NCBI GenBank assembly: GCA_001485605.1
Contig: FAON01000008.1
Coordinates: 62,001-126,000, forward strand
Origin: Candidatus Kryptobacter tengchongensis
GTDB taxonomy: Bacteria; Bacteroidota; Ignavibacteria; Kryptoniales; Kryptoniaceae
Direction of reading: 5' to 3'
Length of the DNA stretch: 64,000 bases
In this document: piece after piece, positions 16,740-25,769 of the stretch
Layout of the letters: the number at the start of each line of letters is the position of its first letter
How positions within the stretch are numbered: the first letter of the stretch is position 1
Position numbers and translations under genes: made by a program
The notes under the pieces: model-generated
Database searches by the model: none
What the model saw: the letters and a program-made list of their open reading frames with translations, nothing else
Told to the model about the DNA's origin: nothing

Positions 16740-18760
16740 TTTACAAGAACAAATTTTTTTATCTTCGCATAATCAATTCCCTTCAAAAGGCAAAAATACA
16801 TACCGCTTGAGAAATTTGATAAATTTACTCTGATGAAGCCAGAGTTATTTAATGCCTTTGATGTTAAGTTGTAAATTTCTCTTCCAGTGGAATCATATAT
16901 TTTCAACCCAAATGGTTGTTTTGCGCTGTAAAATATCGTTGTTTCAAAGTTAAATGGGTTTGGAAAAATTTCAAGTTTTATATCGTCATCTTCATTTGAG
17001 CTTTTTTCTCCAACCTTGGTAATTATAGTTCGTTCAAGTTTAAATTCTTTCCCGTCCGGTGATACGAAAATTTTTCTTTCAATCACAGGCTGGATTATAA
17101 AATAATCAATCCAAGCGAACTCATTGTCTGCATTTCCATGAAAATACAGAAAAATGCTATGCTCACCTTTTGAAAGTTCAAAAGTTCCGCTAATCTTATC
17201 AACCCATATGTAATCACCGTAGTTGGAACCACACATATCAAATTCAAAAGTATAGGTTGAGTCAATTACAATTTTAACCCCTGCATAACCTTGTGGGAGC
17301 GCTCTTTTGCGATACTGGAGATAGAGCGTATAGAGTTTGAGGTCTTCATAGACATTGTCAATATCAAATTTAATTTTTACTGTGTCACCTTTTTTGAGTT
17401 CAAGAAGATGGTTTTTGCTTATATTCGCCCAGTTGTATTCACTTATGTAAATTTTTCTTGGATTTCCAGAAATTGCTGTGAAGTTTTCGGCTTCAACGAG
17501 TTTATAGGAATTATCTGATACAGTTTTGTAGAAGATATATTTTGAGGCGATTTCGTCGTATAAAGTGGTTTGAAGTCCGATGAGACCTTCGGCGACGGAT
17601 TCTGCGCCGGCGTTGAGGTTTAAGGTTTTGTCTTTTTTAACTGCGTCATAAAATCTTCCAGTTGAAACATCATAAACGGGGTGATTTGCGATGTTATTCC
17701 CGAGCCACCATGAAGCATAAAGTCCACCCATTACTTTATAAGTTGTATCACCAGATATATTCCCATATTCAATGAAAGCTTGGACAATGGGAGCGATGCC
17801 ATAGTTTATCTGGTCGTTTCGTTCTGGATAAGGTTTCACATCTGTTAGGTCAAATGAAAGGAGCATTTTTTTGTAGAAGCCGTCAATTTCTTTTCTGGCT
17901 GATTCAATCCAATCGGGTCTGTTAAAAATTTTTCCAGCGATGAGGAGAGCGTATGATTGTCTGCTCCCCCATGAATGCCAGATATAAAGATTCGGAGTAA
18001 ATGATGGGTGCATTCCAAATGGGAAGTTGCTTTCATCTCCAAATTGATAAGTTGATATAGCCTTGCAGAGTTTTTCAACTACCCATTTAGCTCGTTCGCT
18101 TTTTGATATCTCGTAATAAAGTGAGGCTCCGAGTACAGCTTCAGCTGAGGCGTCCGTTCCATTCTCAAGAAGCCAGTAGCCTTGCGCAGGAACTTTCCAA
18201 GAGATAAATGTTTCGTATATATCTGATTTGTTGATTGTTCTTATAGCTTTTGAAAGCGCTTTTTCAATCCTTGTTGCAAGTGTATCTTTAATCTCGTCTT
18301 CAATGTTAAGTTTTGAAAACAGGTTATATGCGTATCCCATCGCCCAGAGAGCTCTACATGCCCACCATTTGAAACTATCATTGTTGCTTGTTGAGCCGTA
18401 TTTGTTTATTGAGAGGTCTGGATAGATAAAGTTATAAAAACCACCATCCTCAGCTTGCATTTTCAGGATAAATTTAAGGAGTAGTTTTGCCTGGTTTAAA
18501 CTGTGCTCGTTGTGAAATTTTTCATAGTGCATTAAATAGGCAATTAAAGCTCGTGATGCATCATCAACGCATGAAATGCCTTCATCGGGCGGATGGACAT
18601 AGCGATAATCGGGGTAATTTGAATAGATATGAATTATTCCCACTGTGTCATTCCCCATCAAAACCTTTTCAACGAGGTAATCAATATGATTAAGGTTAAT
18701 TTCAATGTTCTGGGCAAAAATTTTCCCAAAGATGAAAATAGGGATAAAAAATTTTTTCAT
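16736..18760 (-). CDS. Secreted six-hairpin-like glycosidase or lyase with CBM and T9SS sorting domain
   Basis: 674 residues from ATG 18760 (MKKFFIPIFIFGKIFAQ, a clean signal peptide); a TTG at 18778 is in frame but adds residues unlike a signal. Residues about 25-400 have repeated Trp/Tyr-rich helical pairs (FKWWACRALWAMGYAYNLF, AMQAEDGGFYN-like turns) typical of (alpha/alpha)6 enzymes. About 425-570 is a CBM6/35-like module (LVEAENFTAISG ... WIDYFIIQP). The last 85 residues are a T9SS sorting domain (PNPFNFETTIFY ... KKFVLVK). Expected to act on polysaccharide at the cell surface, feeding the adjacent transporter. Substrate and reaction are not known. Confidence 0.75.
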   Translation of the reverse strand: MKKFFIPIFIFGKIFAQNIEINLNHIDYLVEKVLMGNDTVGIIHIYSNYPDYRYVHPPDEGISCVDDASRALIAYLMHYEKFHNEHSLNQAKLLLKFILKMQAEDGGFYNFIYPDLSINKYGSTSNNDSFKWWACRALWAMGYAYNLFSKLNIEDEIKDTLATRIEKALSKAIRTINKSDIYETFISWKVPAQGYWLLENGTDASAEAVLGASLYYEISKSERAKWVVEKLCKAISTYQFGDESNFPFGMHPSFTPNLYIWHSWGSRQSYALLIAGKIFNRPDWIESARKEIDGFYKKMLLSFDLTDVKPYPERNDQINYGIAPIVQAFIEYGNISGDTTYKVMGGLYASWWLGNNIANHPVYDVSTGRFYDAVKKDKTLNLNAGAESVAEGLIGLQTTLYDEIASKYIFYKTVSDNSYKLVEAENFTAISGNPRKIYISEYNWANISKNHLLELKKGDTVKIKFDIDNVYEDLKLYTLYLQYRKRALPQGYAGVKIVIDSTYTFEFDMCGSNYGDYIWVDKISGTFELSKGEHSIFLYFHGNADNEFAWIDYFIIQPVIERKIFVSPDGKEFKLERTIITKVGEKSSNEDDDIKLEIFPNPFNFETTIFYSAKQPFGLKIYDSTGREIYNLTSKALNNSGFIRVNLSNFSSGMYFCLLKGIDYAKIKKFVLVK

Positions 18761-18767
18761 GGTCTTT

Positions 18768-19793
18768 TCAATATTCAATTCCTAATACAACCGTGTGAAC
18801 GCCTTTCAATCTTCCATAGTCGTTGAAGGAATAATCAAATTTAACGCTCATTTTACTAAACGGTATTTGGGTCTTTAATCCAGCGCCAAGCGAGAGACCG
18901 CCTTCTTTATCTTTTAGGAAAAGCATCTGATAGCCTGCTCTAAGAAAGAGCAAATCTCTGAAAGAATGTTCAACCCCAGCATTAACATACTGGTAGTTAT
19001 CACTTGGGTTAACGGCATCTATGGAGATGATAAGCTTGTTATTTTCTGTGTTAAGTATGTAAGTGGATAGTCCGAATTGAAAGTTGAGGGGAAGTTGCCA
19101 GCTGTCGGTTTCAAGCATTGCTGGGATTCTGTCGTTGTTACCGTATTTGTTTGGGTCAGGGTCATAAAAAACGCGAGCATCTCTTCCATACATTCTCATA
19201 CTTGTTCCAAAGTTGGAAATTGTTGCGCCTATCATCATCCCACCAAGAAAATCGGTTTTGAACAATGTCCCAACATCAATGGCAATTCCCCAAGCAGACA
19301 TATGCCAAATCCTTTGTTGTATATATTTGAAGTTAAACCCAATTGAAAATCTATCTGTTAAGTTCCTTGCATATGTTAAACTAATTGCGAAGTCATTTGC
19401 GTTAAAATATTCGCCGGTTCCTTCTGGCTTTTCAACGGTTCTAACTTCCATATCGGGGACTGTCAAAGTGGTTAAGCTTGCTCCAATTGTGCCGAAAACG
19501 CCAACGGGAATGACGACACCTATAAATCCGAATTTTGTATCTGCAAGCCAGTTTGTAAACTGGAAGATCGCTTCAATTCTATTAAATCTTGATATACCGC
19601 TGGGATTCCAGTAGATGGCACTCGCATCGTTTGCTATAGCCACGAAAGAACCACCCATTGCGGTTGCTCTTCCACCGACGGGAATCTCAAGAAATGGTGC
19701 TGATGTAGTTCCAACCTTTGAAACATTTGAAACAAATCGCTGTGAGAAAGCAAGCGTTGCTGTTATAAGCAGAAGAAAAATTATTTTTCTCAT
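18768..19793 (-). CDS. PorV/PorQ family outer-membrane protein
   Basis: 341 residues. The signal peptide is followed by VGTTSAPFLEIPVGGRATAMGGSFVAIANDASAIYWNPSGIS, the hallmark N-terminus of the PorV/PorQ (FadL-like barrel) family; the rest alternates as a beta barrel and ends in a C-terminal aromatic strand (VLGIEY). In T9SS bacteria PorV shuttles sorted cargo to the attachment complex and PorQ takes part in the same pathway; many FCB genomes carry extra paralogues beside surface-protein genes. Its place between two secreted-protein genes suggests a locus-specific partner. Which paralogue it is cannot be told. Confidence 0.85.
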   Translation of the reverse strand: MRKIIFLLLITATLAFSQRFVSNVSKVGTTSAPFLEIPVGGRATAMGGSFVAIANDASAIYWNPSGISRFNRIEAIFQFTNWLADTKFGFIGVVIPVGVFGTIGASLTTLTVPDMEVRTVEKPEGTGEYFNANDFAISLTYARNLTDRFSIGFNFKYIQQRIWHMSAWGIAIDVGTLFKTDFLGGMMIGATISNFGTSMRMYGRDARVFYDPDPNKYGNNDRIPAMLETDSWQLPLNFQFGLSTYILNTENNKLIISIDAVNPSDNYQYVNAGVEHSFRDLLFLRAGYQMLFLKDKEGGLSLGAGLKTQIPFSKMSVKFDYSFNDYGRLKGVHTVVLGIEY

Positions 19794-19831
19794 CTTTGAA
19801 AAAACATTTCTTTTTGGGCGATTTAAATGAG

Positions 19832-22800
19832 TTATTTTATCACAGCAAATCTACCAATTTTTTCGCCAATCCCTGGTGCTTCAACATGATAGATGTAAAT
19901 TCCATAAGCAATATCCATTCCATCTTTTGAGACAAGATCCCAAGATATTGCGCCGTAATCATCAGTCCCGTTATACACAATGGTGTCAACAAGATAACCT
20001 CTAATTGTGTAAATTCTGATCGTGCAGTTTTTAGGGATATTTATGAACCAGATTTTCCTTTCTCCTCTGCCAGCTCTATATCTATTGGCTGGCTCCCAAG
20101 AAGCTGTGGCAACATATGGGTTTGGGACGACAGCGATTTTATCAAGGTCATGCTTTGCTTTTTCAAGATCAATTTTTGGAGCTTTTACTCTAAACTCAAA
20201 ATATTCACCGCTTCTGAATGGCTTTTTAGTTGCTATGAGGAAGATATCCCCTGGTGAAGGTGGAATTTGAACAGGCTTTAAAGTATCCTCAAAGAATTGA
20301 ACCCTCCAGGTCGCTTTCCAACTCATGGGGTTCGGAGGCTGAGTTGCGGAATCACCTCCGAGAACAATTATCAATTTATCTCCAGGGGATAAAGTTGAAT
20401 CCTTATCTGGGTCAAAGAAAATGAAATCTGCTTTCTTGTTTTCTGTCAAGTTCCATACTGTAAATTTAACTGGAATTCTCTGCTGTCCAAAGATAAGGGC
20501 AAGCGAGGTATCAATAATCCTATCAGAGAATCTAATCTCAAAGTCGGCAGGGTATTTTATATTTCTTGCAACAAATGTTGGATCAAGGTCAACTCTAACA
20601 ATATAATTTGAACTTCCTTTTGTCCATCCAGTTTTGTTATTATCAAGCGAGACGGATGAGTCATTGTAAAGGTAAACGATTAATCCATCAAAGATTGGAG
20701 ATTCTTGACCGTAAACTTTTAATTCAACTGTATCAGCAATTTTTCTTCCAGAAGTAAGATCATAGATTGAGTATTTAGGTATAGGTGAGATATAAAATTT
20801 TGATGTGTCTGAGAAGGTTATTCTATAAATATGTCCATCCTTTACTGAATCTGGCTGGAGGAGATTTATTTCTATTCTCCCAGTTCCGGGTCCTGCGTGG
20901 GATATATTTCCATCCACACCAGCTTCAATATATCCAGCTGAAGGCGGGTTTGGAGTAACTATAGCTGTATTTATATCTGCTTTGACAGTTCCTGTAACAT
21001 CTGCTTTTATGATTGCGGTGCATTCAGATGGAGCAATTCCATCTATATTTCCGAGAGCGTCTCTTGTAACATAACCACGATCATAAGATACAACAGCATA
21101 GTAGTAGGTTTGACCATTCTGGACATCATAATCAACGAATGAATGTTTTAACCCTGAGTCATCGCCAAGGTAGTATTTTAAACCATAGATATCAATTGGA
21201 TGATAACCTTTAATGCCATTTACAAGATCAAATTGTGCGATCGGTTTTTTAAATAATTTATTTCCATGTGCATCTGTTATGACGAAAGGTTCAAGGAAGC
21301 TTGGGTCGGTGCTTTTGTAAATTTTGTAGCCTTCAAAGTCATACTCTTGCAAAAAAGGATCCCAGGAAAGTTCCGCTCTTGAATCCCAATATAAAGTAAC
21401 TTTTTTATTTCCCGGTATAGCCACAAGGCGTGGTTTTTCAGGTGGTTTTGCAAATCTGTAATTTGCGTTATAAATCTGTTGAACGGTTTTTTTCCTTTTT
21501 ATCAAATCGTTTCTATCTTGACCGAATAACAAAGCCATTGAGAATCTTTCAACATGACCTGCAGGCATTGGAAAGATCCCAGATGAAAAAAACATTCCAA
21601 GGTTAACTGATTGAAGAAGTTGATCTCTTGATGGCAGGGGCGCTGTGAATACGGACCAGTTTTGTTCATCATCCCAAAGTTCATATGTATGAACTGGAAA
21701 AATTGAGAAACCTGTAAGACCAATTTGGTCTGATTCATCTTTATCAAGGATTCCGAAATTTGGCTCACCCTGATCAGGACGACCGTTGCCTTCTGTACCA
21801 TCTGGGTCAGGACCTGTATAGCCTTCGTCAAGGGGTCCAATTCCATCGGTTCCAACATCATCGTTTAAGGGTTCTCCGTTATCCCATTTTCCATTTCCGT
21901 TTAAATCTGTATAACCGCGCCAGTTCATGTTTTCATCCGCAGTCCACCAGTAACCTTGTCTAACCGCAGGTATATCATCAAGACTTGAATAATTATAGAA
22001 TCGTAAAAACTTGTTTAAGTCGTAATTTGCTTGGATATAAGCTATAATGTTTTCCCTCCCTTTAATCAGTTGTCCTGCATCAGGGTCATTTCTTTTTTCA
22101 TCAATTATGCCATCGTCGTCATTATCTTTTCCATCATTTTGAATTCCTGGACTTTCAAGGAAGGCATATCCAGCGACGCCGACAGGTCCCCATCTTCCAG
22201 GTGTTCCAAGTCCGTCTGAGTCAAAAGCCCATGCTATATCAAGTTCAGTATCATAAAGACCGCTATCATCTCCGGAGTCATCGGTTCCACCAACTCCCCA
22301 ATCAATATATTGAGCAAATAGACATTTTTGATAATCTGTTTTACCTTCATTTAAAATTTCATAATGCCAGAATATAACATCTTGAGCTAAAACATGAGAC
22401 CACTGAAATCCACGCATTGCAACTTCCATTCCAATACCACGCCTTGTTGTATCAGTTGGATCGGGATAGAAATTCCATTCTTCATCTGGGTCATCATCAA
22501 AGACGAAATAAGTTTCAAGATCGGCATTTTTGACGCCTTTCCCGAAGTAGCCATTCCAGAAGCCAGCCCAATCGGGCGGTCTATCTGGCCAAAATGCTGG
22601 CCAAGTGGATGGATCATTACTCATTGCTGGTTTTGGTTGTGTTGGGTTTGCGTATCCAGGAAGTGGAGCCCAACCCCAGGGTGTTCCGTCGGGACCAATG
22701 TCAATAAATTCACGATACATTGTTTCCATCGGATGAATTATTTTCCCACTTCTATCCCTTGTTTCAACTTGAACAATCATGGCAACGCCGTCAACATATG

Positions 22801-23014
22801 AATGTCCGCTTCCCTTTGGCCATTCACCGCTTGGTTGGTCTGGCCAGTGGGCAACTTCTCCATGATTGAAAAACATGGTCCTCACCATGTTCCCATCCAT
22901 TATCCCCTGTTTTGTGTATTTTCTATGTCCAACATTGGGATCAGGTTTGACATGCTGAGAGTAAGCAAATGAGTGTAAAATAAGGGCGATAATGATAAAT
23001 TTTAGAGTTTTCAT
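19832..23014 (-). CDS. Very large secreted surface protein, FnIII and Ca-binding-like motifs
   Basis: About 1060 residues from ATG 23014 (signal MKTLKFIIIALILHSFAYSQ; a TTG at 23020 is in frame). Trp- and Asp-rich N-terminal half with acidic loops such as DGKDNDDDGIIDE and DLNGNGKWDNGEP that resemble calcium-binding dockerin or thrombospondin-3 repeats. Around 560-690 is a fibronectin III-like domain (VTLYWDSRAELSWDPF ... GQTYYYAVVSYDRG). The C-terminus (IRIYTIRGYLVDTI ... IGRFAVIK) is a FlgD/T9SS-like sorting unit. Encoded directly after a TonB receptor in the slot where SusD would sit in Bacteroidetes, but it does not resemble SusD. A surface glycan-binding role is inference. Confidence 0.75.
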   Translation of the reverse strand: MKTLKFIIIALILHSFAYSQHVKPDPNVGHRKYTKQGIMDGNMVRTMFFNHGEVAHWPDQPSGEWPKGSGHSYVDGVAMIVQVETRDRSGKIIHPMETMYREFIDIGPDGTPWGWAPLPGYANPTQPKPAMSNDPSTWPAFWPDRPPDWAGFWNGYFGKGVKNADLETYFVFDDDPDEEWNFYPDPTDTTRRGIGMEVAMRGFQWSHVLAQDVIFWHYEILNEGKTDYQKCLFAQYIDWGVGGTDDSGDDSGLYDTELDIAWAFDSDGLGTPGRWGPVGVAGYAFLESPGIQNDGKDNDDDGIIDEKRNDPDAGQLIKGRENIIAYIQANYDLNKFLRFYNYSSLDDIPAVRQGYWWTADENMNWRGYTDLNGNGKWDNGEPLNDDVGTDGIGPLDEGYTGPDPDGTEGNGRPDQGEPNFGILDKDESDQIGLTGFSIFPVHTYELWDDEQNWSVFTAPLPSRDQLLQSVNLGMFFSSGIFPMPAGHVERFSMALLFGQDRNDLIKRKKTVQQIYNANYRFAKPPEKPRLVAIPGNKKVTLYWDSRAELSWDPFLQEYDFEGYKIYKSTDPSFLEPFVITDAHGNKLFKKPIAQFDLVNGIKGYHPIDIYGLKYYLGDDSGLKHSFVDYDVQNGQTYYYAVVSYDRGYVTRDALGNIDGIAPSECTAIIKADVTGTVKADINTAIVTPNPPSAGYIEAGVDGNISHAGPGTGRIEINLLQPDSVKDGHIYRITFSDTSKFYISPIPKYSIYDLTSGRKIADTVELKVYGQESPIFDGLIVYLYNDSSVSLDNNKTGWTKGSSNYIVRVDLDPTFVARNIKYPADFEIRFSDRIIDTSLALIFGQQRIPVKFTVWNLTENKKADFIFFDPDKDSTLSPGDKLIIVLGGDSATQPPNPMSWKATWRVQFFEDTLKPVQIPPSPGDIFLIATKKPFRSGEYFEFRVKAPKIDLEKAKHDLDKIAVVPNPYVATASWEPANRYRAGRGERKIWFINIPKNCTIRIYTIRGYLVDTIVYNGTDDYGAISWDLVSKDGMDIAYGIYIYHVEAPGIGEKIGRFAVIK

Positions 23015-23038
23015 GGCCAAATAGAGAAGTTTTTTAAT

Positions 23039-25681
23039 TTAAAAATCAAATGAAACACCAAAGATAATCTGTCTTGGTTCCGAGTAAAAGTCAGGGCGTT
23101 TGAAATACTCTTCAACTGTATTTATGCCACGAGGTCTTCCAGAATAAATTGTTGATAGCGTATATCCTGCTCTTCCTGTATCACCAAAGACCTCAAGTTC
23201 ATTTTTTATGTCAAAGAGATTATAAATTTTAACAAAAAATTGCATGTTGAAGCCGAAGAGTTTAAAAAGTTTGTAAAAATAAGCATCAAAGGTATATACA
23301 GATGGTTTATTATCGCTGTTTTCAACTGCGGTTCGCTGATTCTGGAAAGCAGGCGTATAAGGCAAACCAGTTCCAAGTTTGCCAATTAAACTTATTACAA
23401 AATTATTCGGGTCACCGAGTGAAATTGTAAAGTTGAGAGAGTGTCTTCTATCCCAATCCAATGGGACAAGTTGTTTATTTCCCTCAATTGGTGGATCTGC
23501 TTGATTATTTAAAAATTCTGCATCCGGGTCTGAAGCGTTGCCACGGGCAAGCTGAAGTGTGTAATCTAATGTAGCCCCAACTCCGTTTCTGAACCTTTTC
23601 TCAACGGATATCGTAATCCCTCTTACATTACCATAGTCTCGGTTTATATATCTTGCGAACTTATCAACATTAAGATATTGGTGAATTTGTGTTCCGAGCA
23701 AATTTCTTATATCCTTATAATATCCTGTGACATCAATTGCGATGTCGTCACTTAATTGTTGTTGCAGTCCGATTTCATAACTTACAGTCCTTTCGGGTTG
23801 AAGGTCAGCATTCCCAATTTTGCTTTTTAGTCGTCCCACTTCAATTTCAAATTCTGGATTTGTGTAAAGAAATTCAAATGGTGGTATTTGGAAGAAATGA
23901 CCATATGAGATGTGGATAACACCTCTATCTGTTATTGGGTAAGCGAGCCCAATTCTTGGGCTTAGCTGATATTTTGGTTTTGCTCTTCTAAACAAACTAT
24001 CCGGAAGAGGTCTATCTGCGGGTAAATGATCCGGGTCAATGAGAACTTTTCCATCAGGTTCAAAATAATCAAATCTTAAACCAACATTTGCGACAAGATA
24101 TTCAAATTCCATTTTGTCCTGAACATAAGCTGAAAACTCATAAGGTTTATGAAGATATTCATTGTTATTAAATGCAGTTCTTGGTGGAAGCGTTGGGACA
24201 AATCTATCTTTAAATCTTTCATTTCTTACAATTTCGTATTCGCGAAGCCAAAGGCGATGGAACCTGGTTTCAATCCCTGTTTTAATTTGATGTGTGCTTG
24301 ATATTTGATTTGTATAGTCAATCTTGGTGATATATGTTCTTGTATTTCTAAAAAAATGCCACATTTGTGCCCCTCCCGTTAGAAAAGCATTATTGCTTGC
24401 ATCTTGAAGACGCTTCGGGTCTGGATAAAGATTTATATCCTTCCATACATATTGTTGGTAATCATTGTAGAGAAGTGAGCCTTTAATGGTTAGAAATGCT
24501 CTGGGGCTTATAACATGTGTGTATGAAAGTGTAAGGGTATATGCATATTGATATCTTTTATAATCCCCATCCGGGTTATACTTGAAGTTATGGTTATAGA
24601 TTTTATAGTAGCGTCGCTGATACAATCCTTCAACATTGAGTTTATTGCTTGGTGTGATTTTAATTGAAAATTTTCCCTGTAGAGTTAATCTTTGCTCGGG
24701 ATTCATCGGGACAAATGCGCTATCTCCAGTTGCACCAATATACCATTTGGATGGGTCATCTGAACTAAAGTTTGAGGAATCATATGGCGTGAAAATTCTT
24801 CTACCATAGATCCACCCATCGTTTTTATAATATCTCCACGAAAGGAAAAAGCCAAGTTTATTTCTGAGAATTGGTCCCCCAAGCGTTCCCTGAAAGTTGT
24901 GTATGTCAAGTGGGTTAACTCTATCAATGTTCATAAACAGGTCTCTATGGGATGAGACATAATCACCAATATAAGTAGAGAAGCTTCCAGAGAAGTTTTC
25001 TCCACCTTCTTTCGTTATTATATTTACGACACCTGACATAGCCTGACCATATTCGGCGTTAAAGGTTCCAGTCACAATTTCCATTTCCTGTATGGCGTGG
25101 TTTTCAATTTGAAGGGCATAGGTATTTGAGAATACATCATTGACGGGAATACCATCAATCATATACGCAACCTCGCCAAGCCTTCCGCCTCTAAAATGTC
25201 CTTCAACAACGCCTGCTTGCAAATTGATTATATCTGTAAAATTTTCAACGGGTAATTTCTGAATAACATCCGCTGAAACCTTTGAACTCGTTGAGGTTAA
25301 ATCTCTTTGAACAAGTGGTCTTTCTGCGACAACTACAACTTCTTCGCCAAGTTCAATTGCGGTCTCTTCAAGTTTAAAATCAACCCTTGTTGTTTGATCA
25401 ACTGAAACTCGCACATTTGTCACCCTTACAGTTTTAAATCCGACAGCGCTTGCCTTAACAGTATAAACTCCAGGCGGAACATTAAGAATAACATAGTTTC
25501 CTTGCATATCTGTTGCTGCACCCAGAGTTGTTCCCTCAATGATTACATTTACTGCAAAGAGTGGTTCTCCTGTTACAGCGTGTGTGACTTTACCTGCGAT
25601 TTTTCCAGTTGTGCCGGGGAAGAGAGCCGGGGATTCAATGATTAGCAGAAGGAAGATCCAAAAAGATAGTTTTCTCAACAT
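23039..25681 (-). CDS. TonB-dependent outer-membrane receptor
   Basis: 880 residues. Signal peptide (1-22), a carboxypeptidase-regulatory-like beta domain (about 25-110: GKIAGKVTHAVTGEPLFAVNV), then the plug domain (about 115-235, with VNIITKEGGENF at its end) and a 22-strand-type barrel. It ends in an aromatic residue (FGVSFDF), as barrel proteins do. It should import the locus substrate through the outer membrane using TonB energy. The N-terminal layout is SusC-like but no SusD homologue follows. Located between the carbohydrate-binding surface protein gene and the 1060-residue protein gene. Confidence 0.92.
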   Translation of the reverse strand: MLRKLSFWIFLLLIIESPALFPGTTGKIAGKVTHAVTGEPLFAVNVIIEGTTLGAATDMQGNYVILNVPPGVYTVKASAVGFKTVRVTNVRVSVDQTTRVDFKLEETAIELGEEVVVVAERPLVQRDLTSTSSKVSADVIQKLPVENFTDIINLQAGVVEGHFRGGRLGEVAYMIDGIPVNDVFSNTYALQIENHAIQEMEIVTGTFNAEYGQAMSGVVNIITKEGGENFSGSFSTYIGDYVSSHRDLFMNIDRVNPLDIHNFQGTLGGPILRNKLGFFLSWRYYKNDGWIYGRRIFTPYDSSNFSSDDPSKWYIGATGDSAFVPMNPEQRLTLQGKFSIKITPSNKLNVEGLYQRRYYKIYNHNFKYNPDGDYKRYQYAYTLTLSYTHVISPRAFLTIKGSLLYNDYQQYVWKDINLYPDPKRLQDASNNAFLTGGAQMWHFFRNTRTYITKIDYTNQISSTHQIKTGIETRFHRLWLREYEIVRNERFKDRFVPTLPPRTAFNNNEYLHKPYEFSAYVQDKMEFEYLVANVGLRFDYFEPDGKVLIDPDHLPADRPLPDSLFRRAKPKYQLSPRIGLAYPITDRGVIHISYGHFFQIPPFEFLYTNPEFEIEVGRLKSKIGNADLQPERTVSYEIGLQQQLSDDIAIDVTGYYKDIRNLLGTQIHQYLNVDKFARYINRDYGNVRGITISVEKRFRNGVGATLDYTLQLARGNASDPDAEFLNNQADPPIEGNKQLVPLDWDRRHSLNFTISLGDPNNFVISLIGKLGTGLPYTPAFQNQRTAVENSDNKPSVYTFDAYFYKLFKLFGFNMQFFVKIYNLFDIKNELEVFGDTGRAGYTLSTIYSGRPRGINTVEEYFKRPDFYSEPRQIIFGVSFDF

Positions 25682-25721
25682 TTCATCTTCACCCGTATAA
25701 AATTTTAATTTTGAAGAACAC

Positions 25722-25760
25722 CAGGGGAAAGCACCGGAGTAATTTTTAGGCTTTCCCCTG
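25722..25760. terminator. Hairpin between surface-protein and receptor genes
   Basis: Perfect 11-bp stem CAGGGGAAAGC / GCTTTCCCCTG with a 17-nt loop. On the minus strand no long T run follows, so it probably allows read-through and may instead stabilise the 3' end of the upstream message, giving more of the surface protein than of the receptor. Confidence 0.6.
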
Positions 25761-25769
25761 TAGACAAAT

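Noticed and set aside
19832-23014. SusD homologue beside the TonB receptor
   Set aside because: The protein is twice the usual length, has no lipobox and no TPR-like helices; it is beta-rich with a T9SS-like tail.
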